A stretch of 64,000 nucleotides of DNA from JAOUEA01 sp963719165 (GCA_963719165.1 CAVRAV010000001.1:310001-374000), one strand, 5' to 3'; positions 26,469 through 35,258 are shown, counted from the stretch's first letter. Translations and numbers: made by a program. Notes: generated by a model not told the origin, from the letters alone.

Positions 26469-26508
26469 AGCGCCGGAGCGTCCCCATCGGCGATGTGAGG
26501 AGGCGGGT

Positions 26509-28578
26509 GTGAACGAAGACCTCGAGATCTTGAAACAGGCATTGATCGTGGCCGACATGGACCTCGGCGTGGGCGCGGCCGAACGATTGATGGCCGCCGA
26601 GGCCGACCCGAAGTGGGTTCTGGAGGAGGGCATGGCAGTGGCCATGTTCGACCTGGGCGAGATGTGGAAGCGGGGCGAGGTCTTCCTCCCCGAGGTCGTC
26701 GCGAGCGCCGAGGTCTTCAAGGCGGCCAACGCGATCATCGAGCCCGCCCTGCTCGCGCAGAAGGATCCCGACGCCGCCGGGAACGTGCTGATCTTGATGT
26801 GCACCGTCAAGGGCGACCTGCACGACCTGGGGAAGAACATGGTGGGCGCGATGCTGCGCACGAGCGGGTTCGACGTGCACGACATGGGCAAGGACGTGAG
26901 CGCGGACCGCATCATCGAGGCGGTCGACGAACTGCACCCGCAGATCCTTGGGATGAGCGCCCTGCTCACCACCACGGTTCCGTATCAGGAGACCGTGATC
27001 AAGCGGCTGGAGGCGGCCGGCATGCGCGAGCGGATCAAGGTCATGGTGGGAGGTGCCCCGGTCACTCCGGAATGGGCCGAGAAGATCGGCGCCGACGGAT
27101 ACGCGAACAACGCCCCCGAGGCCGTCGAGATCGCGAAGAAGCTTTCCGGGGCCGCAGCAGTGAACACGGAGATCGCCGTCACCGTCCTGACAGGCCCCGG
27201 CGGGGAGGTCGCCATCGGCGACGCCCATCCGTTCCGGATCATCGGCGAGCGCATCAACCCCACTGGCCGCAGCCGGCTCACCGAGGAGCTCAAGGTGATG
27301 GACATGACCACGGTCCGACGCGACGCCGTGGCTCAGGTCGCCGCCGGGGCCGCCATCTTGGACCTGAACGCGGGCATCCCCGGCTTCGACGAGCCCGCGA
27401 TGCTCTCCGCGGTCGTGCGTGCCGTGCACGACGTCGTGGGTGTGCCGCTGTCCATCGACTCCTCCACGCCCGAGGCCCTGGAAGCTGCCGTCCCCCTCGC
27501 GAGGGGCAAGGTCCTCATCAACTCGGTCACCGCGGAGGATCACGCGTTGGAGCGCCTGCTGCCGCTCGTGAGGCGGTTCGGCGCCGCCGTGATCGGCATG
27601 GCCAACGATTCCGAGGGGATCTCGATGGACCCACTCGTGCGCCTGGCCGCCGCGCGCAAGATCGTCGACGCGGCCGCGGATCACGGCATCGCGCGCGAGG
27701 ACGTGATCATCGACCCGCTCACGATGCCGATCGGGGCGGCGTCCGACGCCGCGAGCTCGATGTTCCACACGATCGCGCTCATCCGCGAGGAGCTCGGCGT
27801 GAACGTGAGTTGCGGCGCCTCCAACATCTCCTTCGGCATGCCCGATCGTCGCGGCATCGACGCGACCTTCCTGAGCATGTCGATCATGGCGGGCATGAAC
27901 ACCGCCATCACGAACCCCCTGCACGAGCAGGGCCGCACGGCGACGCTGGCGGCCGACCTGCTGCTGGGGCGCGACGCGCACGGCGCTGCGTGGATCGCGG
28001 AGCACCGCACGGCAGCTCGCCGGCGCGCAGATGGAGGCCTAGTGGCCGCCAAGGTCGAGGTCACCTACCTCCCCAGCGGCACATCGGTCCGCGTCCCCGA
28101 GGGCACGACGTTGTTCAACGCCGCGCATTGGGCGGGCCTGCCCATCGAATCCACGTGCGGCGGACGCGGAACCTGCGGCAAGTGCGGCGTGCAGGTGCTC
28201 TCCGGGGAGGCCGAGCTCTCGCTCGCCGACTACCGCCATCTCCCGGAGCGGCTCGACGACGGGTGGCGCCTGTCGTGCCAGTGCCCCGTCACCGGGCCCA
28301 TGACCGTCGACGTCCCACGGCTCATGAAGATGCCGAAGGCCGCCACGATGGGCGTGGGGCGCTTCGTCCTGCTCGAGCCCAACGTCGTGAAGCAGCGCCT
28401 CGACCTCGCGGAGCCGTCGCTCGAAGACCATCGCTCGCACCTCGCGCGCATCCTCGATGCGCTGCGAGGAGGCCGGCCACCTGGCGCACCACGACTGGCA
28501 GGTGCTACCGCGCATCGCCGAGGCCCTGCGCCACGGCACCGAGATCACGGTCACGCTCGTGGGAGAGCACCTGGTTGA
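26509..28578 (+). CDS. Corrinoid protein fused to pterin-binding methyltransferase and ferredoxin domain; frame ends by apparent frameshift
   Basis: The reading frame begins at GTG 26509 after GAGGAGG. Residues ~1-90 form the methionine-synthase-like helical cap, ~90-215 the B12-binding domain with D-x-H-x-x-G (DLHDLGKN; His105 the cobalt ligand), as in MttC/MtbC. From ~235 to 505 a TIM-barrel pterin-binding domain starts with IIGERINPTGR, as in MtgA/MtrH-type methyltransferases that move the methyl between corrinoid and tetrahydrofolate. From ~512 a 2Fe-2S ferredoxin domain follows (CGGRGTCGKC, then CQC), the normal N-terminus of RACE proteins. Near 28465 one base seems lost; the frame then runs on as Arg/Pro-rich sequence to 28578, while the true sequence continues in the next entry. 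TAGTG at 28040-28044 with GGAGG before it hints that ferredoxin-RACE was once, or still is, a separate gene. Confidence 0.85.
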   Translation: MNEDLEILKQALIVADMDLGVGAAERLMAAEADPKWVLEEGMAVAMFDLGEMWKRGEVFLPEVVASAEVFKAANAIIEPALLAQKDPDAAGNVLILMCTVKGDLHDLGKNMVGAMLRTSGFDVHDMGKDVSADRIIEAVDELHPQILGMSALLTTTVPYQETVIKRLEAAGMRERIKVMVGGAPVTPEWAEKIGADGYANNAPEAVEIAKKLSGAAAVNTEIAVTVLTGPGGEVAIGDAHPFRIIGERINPTGRSRLTEELKVMDMTTVRRDAVAQVAAGAAILDLNAGIPGFDEPAMLSAVVRAVHDVVGVPLSIDSSTPEALEAAVPLARGKVLINSVTAEDHALERLLPLVRRFGAAVIGMANDSEGISMDPLVRLAAARKIVDAAADHGIAREDVIIDPLTMPIGAASDAASSMFHTIALIREELGVNVSCGASNISFGMPDRRGIDATFLSMSIMAGMNTAITNPLHEQGRTATLAADLLLGRDAHGAAWIAEHRTAARRRADGGLVAAKVEVTYLPSGTSVRVPEGTTLFNAAHWAGLPIESTCGGRGTCGKCGVQVLSGEAELSLADYRHLPERLDDGWRLSCQCPVTGPMTVDVPRLMKMPKAATMGVGRFVLLEPNVVKQRLDLAEPSLEDHRSHLARILDALRGGRPPGAPRLAGATAHRRGPAPRHRDHGHARGRAPG

Positions 28579-29917
28579 CGTGGAGCCGGGCGACACCACG
28601 GAGCGTGCGTTCGGAGCGTCGTTCGACATCGGCACCACCACGTGCGTGTGCACGCTCGTGGACCTGCGCACGGGGGCGGTCGCCGCGGTGGCATCCGCCA
28701 TCAACCGGCAGGCGCCGTTCGGGGCCGACGTGATCGCGCGGATGGCGCGCGCGATGCAAGATCCAGGCGACATCGGGGAGCTCCAGGCGGCCGCGGTCGC
28801 CACCGTGAACGACCTGCTTGCCCGCGTGCAGCATGAGGCGGCGGTGGCCGCCGACGAGGTCTACGAGGTGGTGATGGCCGGCAACGCCACCATGCTGCAC
28901 CTGCTGTGCGGCGTGAACCCGGAGTCCGTCGCGCTCGCGCCGTACGTGGCATCGTTCGTGGAGCCGCAGGAGCTGCGCGCCGACCAGATCGGCTTCGCGA
29001 TGCATCCGCTCGGTCGGGTGTCGCTGTTCCCTTCCATCGGCGCGTACGTGGGCGCGGACATCGTGGCCGACATCGTGGCGACCGGGCTCGTGCGCGACCC
29101 GGAAGTTCGCCTGCTCGTGGACGTGGGAACGAACGGGGAGATCGCGTGCGGCTCGGCGGAGCGCTCGGTGGCCACCGCGGCGCCCGCCGGTCCCGCGTTC
29201 GAGGGCGGGGAGATCCTCTGCGGGATGCGCGCCACCGAGGGAGCGATCGAAGGCGTGTCGCTCGCGGGGGGCACCGTCGAGCTGCAGGTGATCGGCGGCG
29301 ACGCGGCTCCGCGCGGCATCTGCGGGTCGGGCCTGATCGACGTGGTGGCGCAGCTCCGCATCGCGGGCCTGCTGGACGACGGCGGCAGGATGAGCTCCCG
29401 CGAGGAGGCCGAGGCGATCGGCCACCCGCTCGCGGAGCGGCTGGTGATGCGCGAGGACGTCAAGGCGTTCGTGCTGCAGGACGACGTGATGCTGACGCAG
29501 ACCGACGTGCGCGCGCTGCAGTTCGCGAAGGGCGCGATCTCTACGGGGATCGAGACCGCGATGCGCGCACTCGGCCTGCGGGCGGCGGACCTGGACGAGG
29601 TCCTGCTGGCCGGGTCGTTCGGCTCCTACATCAACCCGGCGAGCGCGCGGGTGATCGGCCTGGTCCCCCCGGTGCCCGCCGGCCGGATCAAGGCCGTGGG
29701 CAACACGGCGAGCGAGGGCGCGAAGATGGCCCTCATGTCCTTTCGCGAACGTGAGGTCGCCTTCGAGATCCCCACCATCGTCGAGTACATCGAGCTCTCG
29801 GGCGAAGAAGACTTCAACGACCGGTTCATCGGGAACCTCGGGTTCCCTACGGCCGCGGAGCTGGAGCGAGCCGAGGCCGATCACGCCGCGCGCGTGGCGG
29901 GGGACGCGACCTCGTGA
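28457..29917 (+). CDS. RACE: reductive activator of corrinoid enzymes (ASKHA-type ATPase part)
   Basis: The in-frame continuation of the ferredoxin domain above, joined where DALR should read on to EEAGHLAHHDW. It contains the linker domain (ITVTLVGEHLVDVEPGD) and then the RamA/DUF4445-type ATPase: FGASFDIGTTTCVCTLVDL, VMAGNATMLHLL, RLLVDVGTNGEIACGS, GICGSGLIDVVAQL and LLAGSFGSYINP. RACE uses ATP and reduced ferredoxin to return inactive Co(II) corrinoid to Co(I), so it repairs the B12 protein fused upstream. The ATG at 28457 is only the formal first start after the break. If the missing base is restored, one polypeptide of about 1136 residues results. The gene overlaps the DUF1638 start (GTGA). 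Confidence 0.85.
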   Translation: MRCEEAGHLAHHDWQVLPRIAEALRHGTEITVTLVGEHLVDVEPGDTTERAFGASFDIGTTTCVCTLVDLRTGAVAAVASAINRQAPFGADVIARMARAMQDPGDIGELQAAAVATVNDLLARVQHEAAVAADEVYEVVMAGNATMLHLLCGVNPESVALAPYVASFVEPQELRADQIGFAMHPLGRVSLFPSIGAYVGADIVADIVATGLVRDPEVRLLVDVGTNGEIACGSAERSVATAAPAGPAFEGGEILCGMRATEGAIEGVSLAGGTVELQVIGGDAAPRGICGSGLIDVVAQLRIAGLLDDGGRMSSREEAEAIGHPLAERLVMREDVKAFVLQDDVMLTQTDVRALQFAKGAISTGIETAMRALGLRAADLDEVLLAGSFGSYINPASARVIGLVPPVPAGRIKAVGNTASEGAKMALMSFREREVAFEIPTIVEYIELSGEEDFNDRFIGNLGFPTAAELERAEADHAARVAGDATS

Positions 29918-30525
29918 CGGCCACGGGCGCCAAGGTCGCCTTCCTCGCGTGTGGTTCGGTCGCGCAGGACACCGCGGCGCTGATCGCGGCGCACGGCTGG
30001 GACGCCGACGTGCACGGGATCTCCAGCGACCTGCACATGACCCCGCTCGATATCGCGCCGGCCGTGGAGGAGAAGCTGAAGGTGTTGCTGCCAAAGTACG
30101 AACGGGTGATCGTCGTCTACGGCGACTGCGGCACGGGGGGGCGCCTCGACGCCGTCCTGGAGCGGTATCCGGCGGTGCGCCCGGCCGGCGTCCACTGTTT
30201 CCAGTGGTATGCGGGCGAGCTCTACGAGCGCTTCGCTCAGGACATCGGCATCTATTTCCTCACGGACTGGCTCGTCACGAACTGGGACCGCGCGGTGATC
30301 AAGGGGCTCGGCCTGGACCGGTTCCCCTGGTTGAAACAGACCTATTTCGGGAACCTGAGCCGCGTGCTCTTCGTGCGTCAGCACCCCGATCCCGAACGCG
30401 AGGAGCGCGCGCGGGAGATCGCCGAGTACATGGAACTGCCGCTGGAGATCCACGACCTCGGCGTCGCGCCGCTGGACGACCTGCTCACACCGCTGATGGA
30501 GGAACCCGACGATGTTCGAACGTGA
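29914..30525 (+). CDS. DUF1638 protein of the corrinoid demethylation locus
   Basis: 203 residues from GTG 29914, overlapping the RACE stop by four bases. It begins with a Rossmann-like VAFLACGSVAQDTAALI and holds VIVVYGDCGTGGRLDAVL, GVHCFQWYAGELY and YFLTDWLVTNWDR, wording of the DUF1638 family. Conserved Cys, His and Asp residues suggest metal or cofactor binding. The family is repeatedly found beside MttB-type methyltransferases, including in methanogens, but its role is unknown. Its end overlaps the methyltransferase start by 14 bases, so the two are surely co-translated. Confidence 0.8.
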   Translation: MTATGAKVAFLACGSVAQDTAALIAAHGWDADVHGISSDLHMTPLDIAPAVEEKLKVLLPKYERVIVVYGDCGTGGRLDAVLERYPAVRPAGVHCFQWYAGELYERFAQDIGIYFLTDWLVTNWDRAVIKGLGLDRFPWLKQTYFGNLSRVLFVRQHPDPEREERAREIAEYMELPLEIHDLGVAPLDDLLTPLMEEPDDVRT

Positions 30526-31966
30526 AGCCGCCCTGAAGATCCTGTCCCTTGAACAGGAGGACATCATCCACGCACAGGCGATGCGGATCCTCGAGGAGAT
30601 CGGCACGGACGTCCTGCACGAGGGGGCGCGCACGATGCTCGCAGACGCCGGCGTGAAGATCGACGGGATGCGTGCCTACTGGGACCGAGGGTTCGTGATG
30701 GAGCAGGTGGCCAAGGTCCCCCGGAGCTTCCGTCTGCGCGCGCGGAACCCGGAGCGCTCGCTCACCGTGGGGGAGGGCGGCACGCCGGTGTGGATGAACG
30801 TGGGGGGGCCGCCGTTCGCGAGCGATCTCGATGAGGGACGGCGCAGCGGACGGATCCAGGATCACGACACGTTCGTGAAGCTCACCCAGGCGACCGACGT
30901 GCTGAACTGCGTCCAGACGGGCGCGACCGAGGCCACCGACCTCCAGATGGAGTCGCGCCACATGGACCAGGAGTACTCGACGATCCGATGGTCCGACAAG
31001 CCCTACACGACGTACGGCACGAGCGGCCCGCGCGCGCGAGACGGCATCGCCATGGCCGAGATCGTGCACGGGGGTCGAGAGGCCATCGAGGCCGAGCCCG
31101 CGCTCCTGGGCATCGTGAATCCCAACTCGCCGCTGATCTGGGATTTCCGCATGACGGACGCGCTGATCGCCTGGGCCGAGGCGAAGCAACCGGTGGTCGT
31201 GACCCCGTTCCTGCTCGCCGGCGCGACGTCGGCCGTGAGCGTGGCGGGCGGGCTCACCCAGCAGGTCGCCGAGGCGCTCTCGGGCGTGGCGATCGCTCAG
31301 GTCGTGCGCACGGGCGCGCCGTGCCTCTACGGATCGTTCTTCACCGTCACGGACATGCGTACGGGGTCGCCGGCCTTCGGCACCCCGGAGTCGGTGTTCG
31401 GCGTGCTGGCCGGCGCGCAGATGGCGCGCCGGTATGGGCTGCCGTTCCGCGGCGGCGGCGGCCTGGCCTCGTCCCCCGCGGTGGACGCGCAAGCCGCGGC
31501 AGAGACCCAGATGATGCTCTGGGCCACCATGCTTGCCGGGACGGACGTGGTGCTGCACGCCGCGGGCTGGCTCGAGGGCGGCCTCACCGCGTCGTTCGAG
31601 AAGTTCGCGCTCGACGTGGAGCTGCTGCGCCAGTTCAAGCGACAGATGCGGGGTATCGCGTTCACGGAGGAAGAGCTCGCCTTCGACGCCCTGAAACAGG
31701 TCGGCCCGGGCGGATTGTTCCTTTCGTCCCCGCACACACGCGCCCACTTCAAGGAGTGGCTGTACATGAGCCCGCTGTTTCAGACGCCGGACTTCGCCAC
31801 CTGGGAGATGTCCGGCGCGGAGACCACGGAGGTCGCGGCCAACCGCGCGTGGAAGCAGCTGCTCGAGTCTTACGAGGACCCGGGGCTCGATCCCGCGATC
31901 GACGAGGAGCTCCAGGCGTACATCGCCTCGCGCCGCGACGCCCCCGATCTGTTCGCCGAGGATTGA
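30512..31966 (+). CDS. MttB-superfamily (trimethylamine/betaine-type) corrinoid methyltransferase without pyrrolysine
   Basis: 484 residues, the full length of the MttB superfamily, with a GGAGG site inside the DUF1638 end. Family markers are the N-terminal LSLEQEDIIHAQAMRILEEIGTDVL, the central TQATDVLNCVQTG, MTDALIAWAEAKQPVVVTPFLLAGATS and the Gly-rich RGGGGLASSPAVDAQAA. The frame has no internal amber codon, so it belongs with the non-pyrrolysine members such as MtgB (glycine betaine) and relatives acting on proline betaine, carnitine or butyrobetaine. It should move a methyl from a quaternary amine to the corrinoid domain encoded upstream. The actual substrate cannot be read from sequence. 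Confidence 0.88.
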   Translation: MFEREAALKILSLEQEDIIHAQAMRILEEIGTDVLHEGARTMLADAGVKIDGMRAYWDRGFVMEQVAKVPRSFRLRARNPERSLTVGEGGTPVWMNVGGPPFASDLDEGRRSGRIQDHDTFVKLTQATDVLNCVQTGATEATDLQMESRHMDQEYSTIRWSDKPYTTYGTSGPRARDGIAMAEIVHGGREAIEAEPALLGIVNPNSPLIWDFRMTDALIAWAEAKQPVVVTPFLLAGATSAVSVAGGLTQQVAEALSGVAIAQVVRTGAPCLYGSFFTVTDMRTGSPAFGTPESVFGVLAGAQMARRYGLPFRGGGGLASSPAVDAQAAAETQMMLWATMLAGTDVVLHAAGWLEGGLTASFEKFALDVELLRQFKRQMRGIAFTEEELAFDALKQVGPGGLFLSSPHTRAHFKEWLYMSPLFQTPDFATWEMSGAETTEVAANRAWKQLLESYEDPGLDPAIDEELQAYIASRRDAPDLFAED

Positions 31967-31973
31967 GCCTGGA

Positions 31974-32876
31974 TCAGGGCAGGAGCTCGTGCTCGAGGAT
32001 CCCGGCGGCCTCGATCGCGTCGTCGCCCAGGTAGGTGCCCGGCACGTCCTTGCGGGCGCTCGCGGGATCGAACCCCGCGCCCGCGTAGAACGCCTTCACG
32101 CCGGGGAGAGCATCGGCCGCCCGGATCGCCTCGAGCGCCGGACGCCGGGTTGCGCTGCGCTGGCTCGTCACCACGGCTCCTCGCGCCTCCGCCGCCCGGA
32201 CGGCGGCCACGAGCGAGGAGACGGGCGTAAGCGGTCCCAGCGTGCGCGCGGACCAGCCGCGCCGCGCGAGGATCACGCCGAAGGCCTCCAGGCCGATGGT
32301 GTGCAGGTCCTTGGGACCGCAGGCCAGCACCAGCGGGAACGGGCGGGACGGCGGCGGCGCCATGACGGACTGGCGCGCCAGCCAAACCCGCACGGCCTCG
32401 GTGGATAGGCGCTCGTTGGTGGTGTCGCAGACGCCCGCCTCCCACCGGCTGCCCATCTCCCGCATCGCCGGCAACCCCACGTTCACGATGGTTGCCTCCA
32501 CGCCGATCGTTTCCGCCCCCTCGGTGAGGACCTCACGCAGGGCTACGGGGTCCAGGCGCATGGCGCCGTGGAGGAAGCGGTCCAGCAGCTCGAGCCGAGG
32601 ACGCCCGTCCGCGGCGTCGCGCCGGACGATGGCGACGGCCTCCCGCGCGGGATGACCCCGCGTGATCTCGTCGCGCAGCCTGCGGAGCTGGTCGACCTCT
32701 TCCACGGAATAGCGGCGGTGCTGTCCTCGGGTACGGGCCGGAACCGGGAAGCCGTATCGTCGTTCCCACGAGCGGATGGTCGGGACGGGTATGCCCAGGA
32801 GCGAGCTCGCGGACGCGATGGGAAGCCGCGCCACGTCCGACTCCGGTTTCGTCGTTCCCATGGCTCCATCTGACAT
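31974..32876 (-). CDS. MerR-type regulator with C-terminal B12-binding domain (CarH/LitR-like)
   Basis: About 300 residues. The N-terminal MerR helix-turn-helix reads IASASSLLGIPVPTIRSWERRYGFPVPARTRGQHRRYS, with the W-RYG signature of the CarA/CarH/LitR group. A helical four-bundle (~95-180, with the E-A-G-x-x-D/C region MGSRWEAGVCDTTNERLSTEA) precedes a Rossmann cobalamin domain with DLHTIGLEAFG (D-x-H-x-x-G, His the likely lower ligand). Such proteins sense adenosylcobalamin and, in CarH, light. Its position, convergent with the methyltransferase and eight bases away, suggests it senses B12 supply for this locus. ATG 32876 is preferred; 32915 is also in frame. Confidence 0.85.
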   Translation of the reverse strand: MSDGAMGTTKPESDVARLPIASASSLLGIPVPTIRSWERRYGFPVPARTRGQHRRYSVEEVDQLRRLRDEITRGHPAREAVAIVRRDAADGRPRLELLDRFLHGAMRLDPVALREVLTEGAETIGVEATIVNVGLPAMREMGSRWEAGVCDTTNERLSTEAVRVWLARQSVMAPPPSRPFPLVLACGPKDLHTIGLEAFGVILARRGWSARTLGPLTPVSSLVAAVRAAEARGAVVTSQRSATRRPALEAIRAADALPGVKAFYAGAGFDPASARKDVPGTYLGDDAIEAAGILEHELLP

Positions 32877-32957
32877 GACCTGCCTGCGCGCGGCAACGCC
32901 GGAGATGCCTTGCATAGGTTCGTCGAAGCTGCGAAGCGGGCGCGGACCCGCCGATCG

Positions 32958-34088
32958 CTACCCTCGCGTCAGACCCGCGAGCACCTCGTCGACGAGGCTG
33001 AGGCCCTTCAACGTGTGCTCGATGTCGTAGCCGAATCCGAAGCGCAGTCCTCGTTTCAAGCCGAAATGCTCGGCGGGGACGACGAGGACGCTGCGCTCCT
33101 CGCGCATTCGCTCCGCGAGGGCCTCGGAGCTGATCGGCAGGTCGTAGCCCGCGTACTGGATCGCGCCGGCCACCGGAGGGGACCACGTGAAGAGGTCGCC
33201 GTGTGTGCCCAGCCATGCGTCGAGCGCGGGGTAGTTCGCCCGCACGATCGTGCGTGTGCGCGCCAGGATGGACTCGCGCACGTCGGGCAGCATCGCGAGG
33301 GCGCCCAGACGGTCGGAGACCATCGAGGGAGCGAGCGTCGTGTAGTCGTGGTGATCCCAGATCCTGCGGACGACCTTCGGAGGCGCGACCACCCAGCCGA
33401 GGCGCAGGCCCGGCATCGCGAACGCCTTCGAGAGCCCGCTCGTGACGATGACCTTGCGGTAGCGCCCGTAGAAGGTGGGCGAGGCGAGATCGGTGTTCAG
33501 TTCAGCGCCGCGGTAGATCTCGTCGGCGACGATCCACGCGCCCACCCGCTCGGCGGCGGCGATCACGGCGTCCATCTCCTCCTCGCTGAGCACGGAGCCG
33601 ACGGGGTTGTTCGGATTGCACACCATGATGGCCTTGGTCTTCTTGCCCACGGATGCGTTCAGCTCGTCCACGTCGAGGGCCCAACGCCCGTCGCCCGGTC
33701 GCAGCCTGAACGTGTCGATGCTGTGGCCGAAGTGCCGGCCCAGCCCGCGGCCCTGGAGGTAGTTCGGGATCATGAACGCGAGTCGGTCGCCCGCGGAGAG
33801 CAGCGACCACAGGGTCAGGAAGTTGGCCTCGGAGCCGCCGTTCATGATCGTGACGTTCTCGGCGGTCGCGTCCGGATACCACGCGGCGATGTTCGCGCGG
33901 GTCTCGTGCGATCCCTCCGACAGCGGGTAGCCGAGCGACAGACCGGAGATGAACGCCTCGGCGTCGGCGGCGGGCCCGAGCAGCTCGCGGATCGTCATGG
34001 GCAGGACGCCAGACTCCGATAGGTCGTAGTCGACGAGATGCCAGTAGCGAGATTGGTACCGCTCCATCTCGAACCGTTCGATCTTCAT
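32958..34088 (-). CDS. PLP-dependent aminotransferase, class I/II
   Basis: 376 residues, fold type I. Visible are the substrate-side NGGSEANFLTLWSLL, the cofactor stretch IMVCNPNNPVGSVLS, ADEIYRGAE with the Asp that contacts the pyridine ring, and the Schiff-base Lys in TSGLSKAFAMPGLRLGW. It resembles the branch that includes capreomycidine-synthase-like and other amino-acid aminotransferases, so the exact substrate is open. AGGAGG precedes ATG 34088. It is divergent from the PHP gene. Neighbouring corrinoid and amino-acid genes suggest it deals with a demethylated amino acid (inference). Confidence 0.88.
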   Translation of the reverse strand: MKIERFEMERYQSRYWHLVDYDLSESGVLPMTIRELLGPAADAEAFISGLSLGYPLSEGSHETRANIAAWYPDATAENVTIMNGGSEANFLTLWSLLSAGDRLAFMIPNYLQGRGLGRHFGHSIDTFRLRPGDGRWALDVDELNASVGKKTKAIMVCNPNNPVGSVLSEEEMDAVIAAAERVGAWIVADEIYRGAELNTDLASPTFYGRYRKVIVTSGLSKAFAMPGLRLGWVVAPPKVVRRIWDHHDYTTLAPSMVSDRLGALAMLPDVRESILARTRTIVRANYPALDAWLGTHGDLFTWSPPVAGAIQYAGYDLPISSEALAERMREERSVLVVPAEHFGLKRGLRFGFGYDIEHTLKGLSLVDEVLAGLTRG

Positions 34089-34285
34089 GGAGTGCCTCCT
34101 GGGTCCTCCGGGGTCGGGGCCTTGCTCCCGACCTCGAACCTAGCATCGCGTCGCCGACGAGGACCGGGCCTAGGTTCCCGGCCCTCATTCGGGCATCCGG
34201 CAAGCGAGTCCCGCTCGGCCCGGATCCTTCGCGTCTTCCTCAGCGGGTACCGTGAGGCCTCCGATCATCAGCGCGAGGAGCTCCG

Positions 34286-35255
34286 ATGCCCACACCGAAC
34301 CCGTTCGAGGCCGAGGGCGTGTGGTTGAAGGCCGCGCTCCACACGCACACGTCCGCGACCGATGGCGAGCTCACCCCCGAGGCGCACGTACTGCATCACG
34401 AGTGGGCGGGGTTCGACGTCCTCGCCATCACCGACCACTGGACGCTCACCGTCGCGCCGTCGACGGACCGTCTGCTGGTGATCCAGGGAGCGGAGCTCGC
34501 GGTGGACCCGCTCGGGCCGGGGCGCTACACCGAGGTCCTCGCGATCGGCATCGACGACATCCCCGAGGATCCGGGCGGAGATCGCGTCCACTGGAACCAC
34601 GACGAGAACTACCACTTCCGGACGTTCCCCGATCTCAGCACGGCGGCCGCATCCATCGCCGGCCAGGGGGGCGCCTCCTACGTGGCGCACCCGTACTGGA
34701 GCGGCCTCCCCCCGCAGGTCGTGCTGGACGCCCAGGGGCTCACCGGGCTCGAGCTCTTCAACGCCGGCGCCGAGCGGGAGAACGGCCGCGGTGACTCCTC
34801 CTATGCGTGGGACCTCGCGCTCGAGGCCGGCAGATCGATGTTCGCCATCGCGGCCGACGACTGTCATTACCCGGGCTTCGACATCGGCGACGCCTGGACG
34901 ATGATCCGGGCACCGGAACGTTCGCGCGATGCGGTCCTCACGGCCCTGCGCGCGGGACACACCTACGCGTCCTCGGGGCCCGTCGTCCACGACGCCCGGC
35001 GCGACGGCGACGTCGCTCGAGGTCCGTTGCAGCCCCTGCTTGTCGGTGATCTTCCAGTCGCGCTGGGAGCTGGGCTGGGGCGTGCGCGCGGACCATCGCA
35101 ACCGGGAGGAGGGGGCGCGCGTCCTGGAGCGTGACGACCGAGGTCTCGTGGTGCGCGCGCGGTTCGAGCCGCCGCCCGGCACGCCCGACCTCCCGTACGT
35201 ACGGATCGTGGTGCGCGACGCCGCCGGCAGGGCGGCCTGGACGAACCCCGTCTGA
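34286..35255 (+). CDS. PHP-domain metal-dependent hydrolase, frame break near 35010
   Basis: The first 240 residues are a PHP domain: ALHTHTSATDGELTPE (motif I), VLAITDHWTL (motif II), a catalytic His-Pro (YVAHPYW) and IAADDCHYPGFD (motif IV), metal-binding residues of phosphoesterases of this fold. After GPVVHDARRDG the frame shifts near 35010; the sequence continues as SLEVRCSPCLSVIFQSRWELGWG and ends in YVRIVVRDAAGRAAWTNP at 35255, a typical tail of these CehA/McbA-like PHP proteins. A formal stop in the first frame falls at 35134. One base deleted or added explains the break. Start ATG 34286. Substrate unknown. Confidence 0.8.
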
Positions 35256-35258
35256 TCC

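Noticed and set aside
26333..26508. Cobalamin riboswitch before the corrinoid operon
   Set aside because: The leader is short and I find no B12-box-like GCCACTG or the long conserved core; the palindromes are better explained as operators.
26422..28005. A 527-codon antisense frame across the corrinoid methyltransferase
   Set aside because: No domain wording; the opposite strand has complete B12- and pterin-binding motifs.
30512..31966. Pyrrolysine-containing MttB
   Set aside because: There is no in-frame TAG in the middle of the gene and no pylT/pylS in the window.
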